Source: Siphonodentalium dalli
Lineage: Eukaryota; Mollusca; Scaphopoda; Gadilida; Siphonodentaliidae
DNA length: 64,000 nucleotides
Assembly: GCA_032622095.1 (NCBI GenBank)
Contig: CP136066.1
Span: 191,818,816 to 191,882,815, forward strand
Direction: 5' to 3'
Positions within the stretch are counted from its first letter, which is position 1; each line of letters begins with the position of its first letter. Positions 11,879 to 25,384 of this stretch are shown piece by piece. The notes below the pieces were generated by a model. The model did not search any database and was not told the origin of the DNA. It worked only from the letters and a program-made list of their open reading frames with translations. Position numbers and translations under genes: made by a program.

Positions 11879-13215
11879 ATCAATACCAATAACAAGATTC
11901 TGGGCATATAATATTGATTATCATGTCACCTGGTGATGTCATGATGGGTGAGTATTTGTAGAGGCAGCTAGATATTTCTCTCTAAATCACGGATATGAAA
12001 ATGGAATAAGGGTAGGACCATGTAATAAATATATTTTATAGCATTTTTTTTTCGTACATTATAGTTTAATGTTACCGGTACATGCATTTGATAAAACTTG
12101 CTGCATCAAAAATTCTGAGCAATCCTCCTGTTTGGTTTCAGACCAAGTCAATATGATACTAGTCGCTACAATCCAGTTTGGGAACATAAACGAACATACT
12201 GAAATCCAGGGGATATAGAGGCACTTGTTTTATGATTGACAGGTACAAAATTTATTCTACTTGAATTTCAACAGAAAATTAAAGAAAAATGTGACCTGAT
12301 ATAAGTGATATTGAATTTTCGTGACAGGGGATAAAATAAATATTTATCGTGGAATCGGGTCTCAAAAGTCACGTAAATAATGTAATCTCGAGCTGGGAAC
12401 TTTACGTACCGATGAATAAATCATTAAGCAACAGGTATGAACAATGAAGTACATTCCCGCGTTATTTTTCGACTTTATACGGTTCCCTGTCAAAACTTAA
12501 AAAAAATTCCCGGGTTTCGAACTGATAGAATTTGCTCTCTACGGGCGTTAGCCAGAGTAGAGATTCATGGCATGATCTAGATAATAAAGAAAGATGCAAC
12601 TTTAATGGATTTCAAGAATGGCTCAAGTATTATAAGACAGTAGAACAAGCCTCACCAAAAATTTTTGCATCGAAAAAAGACATCCTTTTTCATGATGGAT
12701 GGAATATGATAGCAAATAACTTTGAACAATAATATCATGGTTACAAAAACCTTCTTGGTATTCTCTTTCACATATGTTTTCTGGCAAAATTTCAGCACAG
12801 TTCCATGGTAATTCATACTCATAAATATAAATAAAAGAATACTGTATGTAGGCTCACATACATGTATGTCGCAGGAGTTCATCTCTTCCAACAACCTAGC
12901 AACTTGTCAAATTTCACTCTTGGACGAGCCCTTGTCTAATCAGAGAGGGAGACTCCTGGTAGATTACACTGATTGTTGTCAGGGATGGACTTTTGTTACA
13001 TTGTGTTTGTCTTACATGGATCCTATTGCCTATTGTTGTTTTCACTGTCATCTGGTTTATGTGGAAATGTGGAGTTTTTTTCAGCCTGTGCATATATCTC
13101 AACCAATGGTTATAGGATCTGAATGAAATTTGGTATGGAGGTTCACCATCACGATTGATTTCAAAAGAGGGGCAAATGACGTTTATATTTTTTCCATTTT
13201 AGAGTCCTCCTTTTT

Positions 13216-13918
13216 ATACCCACACTTTCGATGAAAATGGGGGGTATACTGGATTGACTGCTTCCGTCCAGCACGCTTTCTCCCTCCGTGTGTCCGTCCG
13301 TCCTCATAACTCGAACAACTATGAACCGATTTCAATAAATTTTTGTATGCAATCTCCTTAGGACTGCCTCTCCGCATGATGCTAATTGCGGTTCGGTCCG
13401 ACTTTTTTTTTTAAGTTACGCCTCATTTTCGACTTATTTTGACTTAGAAAATTCCGTCCGTCCTCATAACTCGAACAACTAGGAACCGATTTCAATAATG
13501 TTTTGTATGCAATCTCCTTAGGACTGCCTCTCCGCATGATGCTAATTGTGGTTTGGTCCGACTTTTTTTTTTTAAGTTACGCCTCATTTTCAACTTATTT
13601 TGACTTAGAAAATTTTGTCCGACTTAATAACTTTTAACAAATATGAACCGCTTTCAATAATTTTTGGTATACATGCTTTTCACAATACCCTCTCTACATG
13701 ATGCGGCTAGGGATTGGCTCAGACTCGACAAAAGCCATCTTAGATGTTAAGGTTGCGTTTCATTTTTGGGTATATGGACCTTTCACAACTATAATCAATA
13801 TCTCGGTTGAGTTCAAAAACCGAGTTATGATTCTGAAGGGAAAAAAACCCGGATTAGAGCCATCTTTGATGAGCAACCCTAGTTTTGTCATCCTTGGGTG
13901 GGAGTATTTATACTTAAT
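13216..13918 (+). repeat. Hairpin-headed CGTCC-tract repeat (copy 2)
   Basis: Duplicate of the element at 3513-4215, with the same head stem and three ~160-bp units. Confidence 0.6.
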
Positions 13919-14343
13919 GGTATGCTTGAAATCTCGCTGATTTTGTTTGTTATTATCACAAGTTGAAAAACTTTTTCTCAGAGTTGATAGTTGAAAAGTT
14001 GCAAAAATAAACAAATTACTGTTTTATCAGGGCTGCCTGGATATCTTCATCACACATCATCCTGCCTAACTGGGAATTATATCATACTTAGGGGTGCCAC
14101 GATTAATCGTATAATCGATGAACCGTTGATAAAGCCGATAATCGATTACCATTTCCGTCGTCGATTAATCTGTGTTATTTATATCGGATGTCAGAAGATG
14201 CCGGGTATTTTTGAATACCGTGTTTATTTTACAAAGTTCTATCTACAACCGAGGTGTTAACATCCTTTGATCGCGTACCAAAGAGATTCCAATAACATGA
14301 GTACTACTGATATATGTTGCAAACAGTCGGCAGTTCATTTGAT

Positions 14344-15943
14344 GATGCGACCAGGCTTGGGGCAATTACTTGTGAATGTAATCAATTACAATTACTTCAA
14401 CATTTTTCAATTACAATTACAATTCCCATTACATCTATTTCACCATGTAATTAATTACAATTACAATTACTTTGAAATGTAATTCAATTACAATTACATT
14501 TCAGCACATAATGGAAGTAGGAACAGTTTTAATTATATAAACTTTATTTGATAACAAAACATGAATTTAATACAAGCAAGATGAAATACACGGTGAAGCA
14601 CACTTGGTACAGAGCAGCCAATGTACTGAGTCCAGTATAGGTGTTCGAAGAACTGAGCGAATCATGATTTATAGCTGGCAACTCCAGCGTGTTGCATTGG
14701 CAGCTTGTAGTCGGGGTTGATCTTCTAGAAATTGGAATGATATCAGAGATTTATGAACTTTGCTAACTATCTTCAATGCTTTGGCATTCTTGACCGATGT
14801 TTTTGCATACTGAAAGATCCTAGTAGGTTGTTGATCACTTGCTGATGGTGCTTGTGTGACTGGATTCATACACATCTTGGTGCTTTCGCTATAAAATGAA
14901 AATAATAGAGTATTTTAGTAACACACATGTATTCATCATTTAATTATTAAGGGAATAAGACTATCTCAGTAAGTCAGACACACAGCCAGGCCAATTGTAA
15001 AGGACAATGAGATAATCAACACTCTGATTGTTAATTAGAGCCATAAACTTAATTAGCCTTTGTGGCCACCAGCTTACTGGTAACACAATGCCTCCACTAG
15101 ACAGTGCTAATTGGGGGATTATTGAGGCAGATATTTGTCCCCACTTTGTCATTCAGTTGCAAATTAGAAGGGACAAGAAACAATGCATATACCAATACCA
15201 CCATATGACTGAGGTTATATGTCAATGGAATTAAACAAAACTAATACATAGAAATGGAAACTTACCTTCAGATGTGTCACAAAATTGGAGGTAACTTTTT
15301 CGGAACTGGATATTGTAGTTGGGCAAAGTTTGCACTTCACTTTCATAGGACACGATGTGTTTTTCTGCAAATTAAAATGCTGCCAGATTTTTTGTAGACA
15401 TGTTGATAGCATTAGCAATGGTTGGTATGACTTTCTACCATAGCACATATACCATATCAGATGGAGATAATGAAACATGATCATAAGAGTGATATATTAT
15501 AGTGATCTATTGTCAATTATTTGAAGTTGGTTTCTCAGTGTATTTATCAAAACAAGCCTTCTACCTCAAAGGTTAACCAATGCTTAAGCAAACAAACAGG
15601 AGGTGTCAACAGAATTCACCATTGAGACACAGTGGATAAAAACTCAGTATTGTGACAACAAAGTGATAGACAGTCACCAGTCTTACACTTTGAAATTTGG
15701 GAAAAAAAACATTTGAAGAAACCATTGGATGAATCATGAAAGTGAACTTTGAGAAGAAACAAGTACCTGTGATTTTGAAGTAATTGAAATTATATCCTAA
15801 TTACAATTACAATTACATCCTAACCAATTACAATTGCAATTACATGTAATTGAGAATAAACTGAATTACCAATTACATGCAATTACTTGAAAAAAATGTA
15901 AATAATTACAATCAATTACAATTACCCCATCCCTGGATGCGAC
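14344..15943. mobile_element. hAT transposon, inner (copy 2)
   Basis: Copy 2 of the nested inner element, with its body at 14352-15935 and GATGCGAC duplications at 14344-14351 and 15936-15943. The shared target duplications show that both hAT insertions pre-date the segmental duplication. Confidence 0.92.
14669..15484 (-). pseudogene. Decayed BED-finger hAT transposase (copy 2)
   Basis: Second copy of the relic at 4966-5781, with the same donor, acceptor, BED finger and TRW-containing downstream frame. No difference between the copies was noticed in this stretch. Confidence 0.75.
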
Positions 15944-16475
15944 ATGGTTTCTCGTCGGATCGTTGTATATTCTACAAATTGGCCGCACTGCAGATTTTAA
16001 CACATTGCGACATCGTTGTATATTTTAGTATACTTGAAAGGTGGCAATATGTCTTTGAAATGTGCCGACTGTCACCGTGTTCAATGAACTGAATGCACTC
16101 GCCCTTGAATCTGATTGGACCAATGGGATGTTGATTGACATTCTCTCTAAAACCAGGGAACAATATGTATATGGCATTTTAATCAGTGATGTTCTCCCCA
16201 ATTGCATTGCAAGTGTACTTTGTTTGTATAAGTACAAATGTATACTTAGAAGTTACTAGTAAAGGCTACCGCATATCGTGAGGTGAATGCTGAATGAAAC
16301 GGACTGTTATCAAATACTTAAATTGTTCTGAGTCATGCAATTTGCAGGTGGGGCACACGTTTGTGATTGTTAACCACGCTCTGAAAGTTTGATGAAACTT
16401 ATAGTTTCCATAACATTTGATTCCTTTATTTAGGAACAACCGGCGGTCCATTGTTCATTCCTACTTTTGTATTGT

Positions 16476-17263
16476 TATACCCCCTTTTAAAAAAAATGGG
16501 GGGTATACTGTTTTGCACCTGTCTGTCCGTCCGTCCGTCCGTACGTCCGTCCGATGTCTGTTCATGTCATAACTTGAACAATAGTGCTCGGACCTCAATG
16601 AAATTAGGTATGGATGTTCACTACTATGAGGACATTAAATAGAGGGTTCCATCGTTTTGTTCGGATTTTCCATTCTAGAGTTATTCATCTTTGTTTATCT
16701 GGAAATGTTCGATTTTTGGTCCATCTGGTGTCTGTTCATGTCGTAACTTCAACAGTTGTGCTGGGATCTCAATGTAATTTGGAATGTATGTTCACAACTA
16801 TGAGGACATTAAATAGAGGGTTCCATCGTTTTGTTCGGATTTTCCATTCTAGAGTTATTCATCTTTGTTTATCTGGAAATGTTGGCTTTTTGGTCTGTCT
16901 GGTGTCTGTTCATGTCGTAACTTCAACAGTTGTGCTGGGATCTCAATGAAATTTGGTGTGGATGGTCACTACTATGAGGACAATAAAAAGAGGGTTCCAT
17001 CGTTTTGTTCAGATTTTCCATTCTAGAGTTATACATCTTTGTTTATCTGGACATGTTGGCTGTTTGGTCCATCCGATGTCTGTTCGGGTCATAACTTGAA
17101 CAGTAATGCTCGGATCTCAATGAAATTTTGTATGGATGTTCACCACTATGAGGACATTTAATGGCACATTCACCTGTTTTGTTTTGTTTTTTTGTGCTAT
17201 AGTTATTCATCTTCGTTTATATGAAAATGCTGATTTTTGGGTCCATCTGTCTGAGTATAGCAG
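16476..17263 (+). repeat. Hairpin-headed CGTCC-tract repeat with 174-bp units (copy 2)
   Basis: Duplicate of the four-unit array at 6773-7560, with one visible base change (TTTCCATTC versus TTTCTATTC). Confidence 0.8.
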
Positions 17264-17690
17264 TCATAAGTTATAGATATGCCCACACTAGGCGGTATGC
17301 CACTAGGGGGTATGTACCGGACGACAGTCCATCTCTGTGGCTATTCCTAAAACTTAAATTAATCGCTACGTTCGTTCTAATGAACTCACAAATATTATAA
17401 CCATAACATCGCTGAGAACTGTGCTGGTATTCAATACATTGTGCTCATTATTCATTAACAGTGGTTTATGATGCATTTTATTAACGTAAAAATTACATCA
17501 GCCAATGTCTCAAATGACCAGCGACAGTGCAGTTATTGAATTAACGAGCACCCAGGCAATAGGCCATATTACGGTATACTTCCACTGATGTTATTAATAT
17601 TAGGTACGATTAATCGATTATAGTCGATTATTGACGCCCGATTATCGATTATCAAAATCAATAGTCGTGGCACCTCTAATCATACTAGCT

Positions 17691-18313
17691 GGTGGACCCG
17701 ACTTCGTCCGGGCTGTTTCCCCTCTGCTTTCTGGCAAAATGCGCGATTTGACCTTGAATTGACCATTTTGAAGGTCAAGGTCAGGTCGGGGTCACGATTT
17801 GTCCCATCCAAAACACTCCTCGGACAAAAGTAACCGTAGGTACCAAATTTCGTCAAAATTCGCAATTTGACCTTGAATTGACCATTTTGAAGGTTAGGTC
17901 GGGGTCACGATTGGACCCGTCCAAAACACTCCCCGAACAAAATTATCCCTAGGTCTCAAATTTATCGAAATTTGTCCGTTTTACCCGATTTGACCTTGAA
18001 TTGAACTTTGAAGGTCAAGATCAGGTCGGGGTCACGATTTGACTCGTCAAAAAGACTCCCCGGACAAAGGTACCGGTACCTATAGGTATCAAATTTCGTC
18101 TAAATCCGTCCCGTTTTACCAGATAATGAGATTTGACCTTGAATTGACATTTTTGAAGGTCAAGGTCAGGGTCACGATTTGACCCATCCAAAACATTCCC
18201 CAGACAAAAGTAACCCTAGGTATAAAAATTTTGTCAAAATCTGTCAGGCAGTTTTCCCGGTCATTGCTAACAAACAAACAGACAGAAGTCCCAAAATATA
18301 TATTAGATCTTTT
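17691..18313 (+). repeat. Tandem array of AAGGTCAAGGTCAGGTCGGGG units (copy 2)
   Basis: Duplicate of the array at 7978-8600. Confidence 0.7.
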
Positions 18314-20746
18314 ATCTTTTCTCAATGTAATAGATACAGTAACATATTTTGGGTTGGTGCAGAAAAATACCACTTATATATAGGCATTTCTTTGACACAA
18401 GGAATCTAATGCTGTGGACTAGAGTTGTCGAAGAGCACAACAATTGGTATCAAATTTATTGACGCTGACATCAACCACATGTATATTAAGAGGATATCTC
18501 GTGATTTGAGTGCACAAAAACAATTATCTCATTGAGGAAACCAGACAAATGTTTATTTTCCTGAGTGAAAATGATTGGTATCAAAAACAGTAAAGTTTAA
18601 TGAATAGTTTTTGTTTTTATTTATTTGTTCAACAGTAATTATTTAAATAGAGATTAATGTGAAGGCACATACATGAAGGTAACATGATGGATCTTTGAAA
18701 TTGTGTTGTACATCTCTCTGATTTCCTAACTCTCTACACAAGCACTATACTCTATAGGATATCTCATTTTATACTCGTAATGGTCCGCTTCATAAGTTAT
18801 TTGCAACAGTTAATTTAATGGACTGGATTGAATTTCTGAATCAAAGAGTGTCCACAATATAAACATGCTTCTTTAATGACCCAAGACTTTGTGGTGATCT
18901 ATAATTCACTCATGTTAATCTTATATCATTTCTCATACTCTCGTTAATTTCCATGAATGGCAATTTGGTTTAACTCAAGTTGTTTTAAATATTCAATTCG
19001 ATCCGAAATTTGATATTTGCAGAATCTTACTTAAATTTAAGCAAATTATCTGAAACTATGGACAAAATCAGTTTAAAAAGATTGCAGCAGTACAATTTCA
19101 AGTTGATAATCCAATGTCATATAGACAAACAGTCTACCACCATATTGTGGTACATATTAATTTATTCTGAGTGATTATAAAGTACCTGTATATTTTATTT
19201 TTAGATATCGTAGCTATATCCCAATGTGAACAGAAATTGGACCATAACTTATCAAATGAGCTATTGGACGAGAACAAAAGGATATGAATCTTAATAAAGG
19301 TAATGATTTAAAGCTACATTTACTATTATACTCAGTGACATTGGCAAAAAAATGAGTTATCACAAAAAGCAAAAAAGTGGTTGCAATTATACAAAAAATG
19401 TATTGTTGATTAGGTTGTTAAGGATAGTATATGATAAAGTGATGTGGATTTTAGCTCACCTAATGTGAAGTCTCTGGTGGAGCTATAGTCATCCGTCCGT
19501 CTGTATATATTTGGTCCTTGGGTGACTGGGGCAGATCCAGCAGAAACAATGCCTGGTCTATTGGTGGCAGGAGTAAAGTTGAATCCACTATTTAATCTAA
19601 ATGAAATACTTGTTTGACAGAGGGTACATGTGTAGTATTAACCCACATACTCACTGACATACTAGAATTTGTTTTTTTCAAAGTCTTTATATGTCCATGT
19701 GTACTCATAATAGTGGGGCACACATGTACTTACTCAAATAGAACATGGAGGTGGGTGTTGAAATGCATGTCAGAGTTAGTAGTCAGACATCCAAATAAAT
19801 CATCCTACATGTCCTATTCTCGCAGGGATATGCCAACAGAGGAGGGGAGGGGATGGCGGATTGATTGCATATTTTTTCAATGACATTTGATTTTTTTTTC
19901 CAAAACCAATTATAAATACCAAAATGAATATATAATTATAGACCAATATAAATCAAGAGAAGGGGCTCCCAGTTGTAATATTTTTCCCAATATTTATTAG
20001 TTTATAACACGATATCATGGGGTGGGTTCTGCTTCTGATGAGGACAAAATTGGACAGTTTCATTAAGCTTTAAATACCTGACTGGTATCTAAAATCTTTC
20101 GTACCCTTTTCCTACTATTTTAACATTTAAATTTGAGTATGAACTACCTGTAGAATTTAGTTCCTGATAACATTCACTTAATTCAAATAACTCTTCTGAT
20201 GAATGTCAGTGTAATACATTTTATATGTCTTCCAACACATGTACACATGTGGTGCACATATTAAATGTCAACACATGAATCTCATATCAGGTTTGCTCAA
20301 ATTGGGTTGGTTATTCAAGAAGGTGCAGTCCTTGCAGATTTAATACTCTGCCTTCAAATTAATTGAATCAAGAATATGTATGTCACTGTGAACACTTTAA
20401 TTTCTAAGCTGAGTGTATAATTCTAACTATTTATTTTGAAGTAAATTTGACAAGTACTGACTGTTGTAGTCTTCATAGTGCCAGTCTTATCAGTATTTAT
20501 ATTGAATTGTAAATTGGGCAATGTTGTCAGGCACTTATTTGATAAGTGTTCTGAATAAATATTTATGTATGCCATTACACAATAAAAATTCATGTTATTT
20601 TATTATGTGGCTGAATCTGGCTCCATATTTAGTGTTGGATCGGCCTGCAGTCCATTTGTGCACTAAGTGCATACGTAGAGGATCTCTAATGAGTCGCAAT
20701 TTTATATTAAATTTATTAACCAAGCTAAAGCTCGACTCAAATACAA

Positions 20747-22648
20747 ATTTTGTGGACAAGGTTTATAAATTTTGTAAATAAATTGGATGAATTCGAGATC
20801 AATTCTATCACATAATCACATTTTAGCAAGGAAAATGATCTCGAAATGCCTGGGGTTAAAAAATATTTTTATTTCTTTACCACAACCAAAGAAACCCTTC
20901 AAGAAAAAATATAGTTCCATTTTGAATGAGTCTTTTCTTGCTGACAAAATTGTTCAACCACCATTATCACCAATGTTTATCTCACAGTCAACACTAAATA
21001 ACACAACACAAATTGAATATCATAATTATATTCTAATTAACATAATAATAAAGTTCTGGCATTGATATCGACATCATTGAACGGAGCTCTTACGTCACTG
21101 CGCATCTGTGCGCATGGGAATTATACATGTGTGTCTTACTAAAAAATATGAGATCGGATTTAGAGGAGCGAGCTACTGTGTGATAAATTTTTATCTTAGA
21201 CACACTCTTTCTGTGAGCCTTTATTCAACCGCGGCCTCTTTGTGCACTTTTAGCACAATTTGTTTGTTTAATCATTTTGATTTAAAAAAAAAAATTATTT
21301 AAAAAGTTGAAAAAAATATTGAATTTAAAATTATTTTTTTGGTTGAAGTCAAAACACATTTAAAAATAAAATTAAGTTTATTTATTTTTTTAAATCAAAA
21401 TTTCGATAAAATAACAGCATTATAACATCCGATGGGGTACCCCGAGTTACCACAAACAAATTTGGTTGAATCGATCATAGGGGTCTGGGAGAAAAGTCAT
21501 TATCAGCCAGAGAGATCCTACTCTTTTTATATATTTTACAAACTGATATATATATATATATTGATGTATTGTTTTATTAGCATACTGCCTTTGTTGGTGC
21601 TTTTGCAAATAAATCAAATTGAATGAACATAATTTGCATAGTAGGGCTATAATATAAAGACAATTAAATTAGAAAATGGGATTTAACAGAGATGTCCACA
21701 TTGAATGTGCAACTGCACACCTCCTTGAACCATACCAAATATCCAAGTCTATGAAATTCCTTTGCACCCCATCGCACTTGGGTTGGAAATTTCCAACCAT
21801 CTCAAGCTTTCCCACTGTTGTAAATTTACAAACTGATATAATCCCTACGTTTGGAAATTTTCAAACTGATAACCAAAAGTCAGTGAAAGTAGGAAAATGT
21901 TCGACTTTTGGCCTAAAACAACAAATTTCACTGTATCATGCCAAATTCAACGCAGCTTTGATTTAATATTTTGACAAAGCACGCTGACGTCATGATAATA
22001 AAAATATTTAAAATAAAAGAAAACATAAATAATAATTAGAAGTAGAATAGCAATGGTGTCTTCGAATCCATGCCTGATCGACAGTGCAAGTGTCTTTTGT
22101 GTGGCAGCAACTTTTGATATGACAAAAATAGCGATTACACTCAGGTGGTTGAATGCAATATTGACACTTTTTCTCCTCTGAACTGAGTTTATCCTCCAGA
22201 CTGGCTGAAGTTATTACTATTAATTGTTAGTTGTGATGATGCAAATTTATATTTCAGGTTCTGACATTTCACGTGGTAAGGATTGAGGCCCATTTCAGAG
22301 GCAGGAGGGGATGTCTGGCATAACTTCTAAAAGAAAATCAGCCAACACCAGCTTCACCAGCTCCAATGAAGATTTTTCTCAGTTTCTATATAAGACTGTG
22401 ACATTGGTCAAGACAGATAAATGGTTGCAAAGACACAGTTAAAGAAAAAAATGAGAACAAAACTTTCTCAAGAGAAGACACCACCTAAGGCTGTGTAAAA
22501 GACAAACTTATGATTCATCCTTCTCCTATACTCCACTTCAATGCAAAGGATTTGCAAAGTTTGGTGCGAGATATTGAAATCAGTTCTGTCGGTCTTGTGC
22601 ATATGTCTGTTATAAAATATTTTGCTCTATTTTGTTTAGGTGCAATTT
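20747..22648. other. AT-rich intergenic sequence
   Basis: No supportable gene. It contains A/T homopolymer tracts near 21280-21400, a (TA)n microsatellite at 21546-21562, and repeated TTGGAAATTTTCAAACTGAT-like phrases near 21780-21860. A short Cys-rich minus-strand frame near 22015-22200 is listed separately. Confidence 0.4.
22015..22200 (-). pseudogene. Short Cys/His-rich coding-like remnant, unidentified
   Basis: The minus strand reads LEDKLSSEEKKCQYC, then a spacer, CNRYFCHIKSCCH, DTC, AWIRRHHC, and a stop in AT-rich sequence near 22017. The pattern C-x2-C … C-x4-C-H … C-C-H … C … H-H-C looks like a zinc-binding tail of the sort seen at the ends of transposase genes. I do not recognise the family and no flanking catalytic domain is visible. 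It may be a transposon relic or chance. Confidence 0.25.
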
Positions 22649-23657
22649 TTAGCTCAACTTGCCAAAGTAAAATGTAAGCTATTGCCATGGGATGGCGTTT
22701 GTCTGAGCGTGTATCCGTCCATCTGTCAACAATTTCCTTTAGCACACCCTACAGGTCACAGCTCTCATCCGATCATCACCAACTTCATAAGGATCTTTGG
22801 AGTGACCTCTACATGGGAGCCATGAATGTTTACCGAAATTCGTTTAAAACAGCCATCTTGGATTTCAAATTTGAATTCATCGGCACACCTTTCAGTTGGT
22901 ATTTATTGGAAAAATGTTTTGAAAATTTACAGCCATGTTTAGGGTCACCTCTGGGTGGTGGCTATCAAAATTTAATGAATTTTTATGAAAAACATAGCTG
23001 CTGGCAGCCATCTTAGATTTTACTCTTTGCATGACTAAATTCTTTGGCGCCCTACAGTAGGCTAGAGATCACATCCATAATCCATTCGTCACCAAACTTC
23101 ATATGAACCACTAGATAAAGAGTCATTAAATTTAGTTGAAAAACATGGCCACCAGTGGCCATCTTGGATTTTATTCTTTGCATAACTAAATCCTTCGCCA
23201 TTCCCTACAGGCCACATCCCTCATTGTCACTAGATGGGAGCCATCAATTTTTTTCCAAATTTTGTTAAAAACAAACATACAGCCATCTTGGATTTCACAA
23301 ATTAATACATCGGTACACCCTGCAGCGGACGTTTATTGGAGAAATGTTCAAAAAATTTACAGGCATTTCACGATCAATTCTGGATGGCAGCTCTTGAATT
23401 TGAACAATATTCAAAGAACTGCCGGCAGCCATCTTGGATTTTACTCTTTGCATCACTAAATACCTTTTCATGCCCTTGACTGACAACATGATTTTTTTTC
23501 TCATTGATCCCAAACTTCATAAGGTGCTTCGGGTTGACCTCTGGTGAACGCTACTTAAAAATAACAACTTTCCGCATTCCTTATACATGTATCTCCATTG
23601 GCTGTAATGTATGAATTATCACCTCTCCAGGTTGAGCTACAGTGTCATTGACACTTT
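22649..23657 (+). repeat. TAGCTCAACTT hairpin-headed repeat, long copy
   Basis: It begins TAGCTCAACTTGCC…GTAAGCTATTGCCATGGGATGG, followed by a CGTGTATCCGTCCATCTGTC tract. It contains repeated units with GCCATCTTGGATTT, CTCTTTGCATGACTAAAT and CCTACAGGTCACA. It ends CAGGTTGAGCTA, the inverse of the start, plus the palindrome AGTGTCATTGACACT. The identical end (AAGTTGAGCTACAGTGTCATTGACACTT) closes the relative at 26877-27541, which fixes the right boundary. Confidence 0.7.
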
Positions 23658-23984
23658 CATTATTAAAGATACATAATCCCCATATCATCCAGTACAACAA
23701 CAATGGAATTTCACAAAAAGCTGATTTGGTTACAAGGTTGATAAACATTTGCAATTTGTTGTGAAGATGTGTGTTTATATGCTCGAAATAATTATTCGGA
23801 CACTGAAATAGTTATAGACATCATTGAAATGAACTAGAAAGAAGTAAAACCACAACCGTGTATATGCTACTTGTCTGCAGGTTGTGTTGACATAACTAAT
23901 TCAGGCTATTTGGTCAGGGAAGGTGTCACTCCATGGTTGTATGTCGTGCTTTCGCGCACCATCAGTCTGGATCATGTGTACTTC

Positions 23985-24476
23985 TTAAAGGTACTCAACC
24001 CGTAAAGAGGGTCCCCATCTCAACAGATTCCAACAACAACAATCCGATCAGAGGGTCCTATATTACTATTTCTTTGGCTTTGGGGGTAAAAAATATTTGA
24101 TTCCAGTCGAGGAACCCATCAAACAAAGCTCAGAGTTATTAGATATTGATTTTTGAAAATTCTTATGTTCTCGAGATGAGTACCAATAACTGCCGTCAAT
24201 TTGGTAACCTGCTCGAGATTTTACGCCAAAATTCTATTCAAACAGACAAGGATGGATAACTCTATAATCAAGTGGGTAATAATAACGAATTTTTGACAGT
24301 CTTCTGGGCCAGAAAGAATTCCCGATAATGAAAAATAATAGATTTCTAAAATCGATATCTAACAAATCTGAGCTTTGATGGGTGACTTCCTCGACTCGAA
24401 TCAAATATTTTTGACCCCCGAAGCCATTGAAATAAATAGTAATTGAGAGGAGTTTTATCGGGTTGAGTACCTTTAA
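23985..24476. mobile_element. TTAA-flanked MITE
   Basis: Ends are TTAA-AGGTACTCAACCCG (from 23985) and CGGGTTGAGTACCT-TTAA (to 24476), a perfect 14-bp inverted repeat with TTAA on both sides, as left by piggyBac-type and other TTAA-targeting transposases. Subterminal arms stay inverted-homologous for well over 100 bp: TGGGGGTAAAAAATATTTGATTC against GAATCAAATATTTTTGACCCCC, and AAAGCTCAGA against TCTGAGCTTT. No coding sequence, so it is non-autonomous. Confidence 0.8.
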
Positions 24477-25384
24477 CAATCACATGTATTTCAACATCAT
24501 CAATGTTACCATGTTTTGTCACTTCACATATGGGTAATTGTGTTGATGTTTGTTGCTTGTATGAAACTATTGGCATACATGCAGACCTATATTTGTCCAT
24601 TCAGTCTAACATTTAGTTATGTGTGTAATACATCAACATAGCCATTTTGTCTGCCATGTGGTTTGATGTAAACTCAGGATTCCTTCTAGTTTTTGCTCAG
24701 TTTTAAATTTGCACATCGATGGGTGTGCAAAAATTAGTACTGCACGAAATTTAAATACGAGTAAGGTAGGCATATATGCCACTGTATGCCCATAGCGAAT
24801 GTTTATCATCATATTGGTCTGCACCAGTGACATCGGCGGATATTATTGATAGAACAAGCCACTATTATCATGTCGTTATTCATTTAAAATCAGTCTCAAT
24901 TGACATATACACAACTGTTCCCCTTCAAATCTCTCTTTTTCGCCATTTTAGGGGAATTCTGCAAATGGGGACCTATTGCAAATAGTCACAATGTATGGTA
25001 GTGTTAGGTGTTAATATTAATATGATATTGTCACTTGCCATAGTATATATAAGTTTTATCATGCCTCGACTTGTAACTTCACAATTTTTGTAAACTCCGT
25101 CCCTTTGATGCTGTAATATATAAGCAATGGGGCACAGATTCCCAAAATTATGAAACTATGAAGAACTTTAGGATATCGGACGTTTTCCTAAAACCAATTC
25201 AAACTTCTCAAAATAAAATTTATATTTTGCTTACAAGCAAGACAAATGTTACAAACATTGACAATGGGCAATTCGCTGTAAGAACATATTATATTATTTG
25301 ATTACTGATGTGGAAGCTATAATTATTTCAAGCTGCGTGATACATAATGTTCATGCATTATTTTCATATGTGTACACATATTTT

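Larger units (their letters stand above)
14081..17686. mobile_element. hAT transposon, outer (copy 2)
   Basis: Copy 2 of the outer hAT element, with its body at 14089-17678 and ATCATACT target duplications at 14081-14088 and 17679-17686. It is 10 bp longer than copy 1 because the right subterminal region keeps an extra CGATTAT-containing unit. Confidence 0.9.
10992..20746. repeat. Tandem segmental duplication, copy 2
   Basis: This is the second head-to-tail copy, 9755 bp. The left junction is ATACAAGCTGGG. The left flank of copy 1 reads GGTCAAGCTGGG and the right flank of copy 2 reads ATACAAATTTTG, so the only shared bases at the breakpoint are CAA. That is a microhomology signature rather than recombination between long repeats. 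The sequence crosses the junction without Ns. Copy 2 contains the same nested transposons and arrays at shifted positions. Confidence 0.97.

Noticed and set aside
21676-21966. 96-codon ORF
   Set aside because: Built on repeated TTGGAAATTT/AAACTGATA phrases; no domain and no exon borders.
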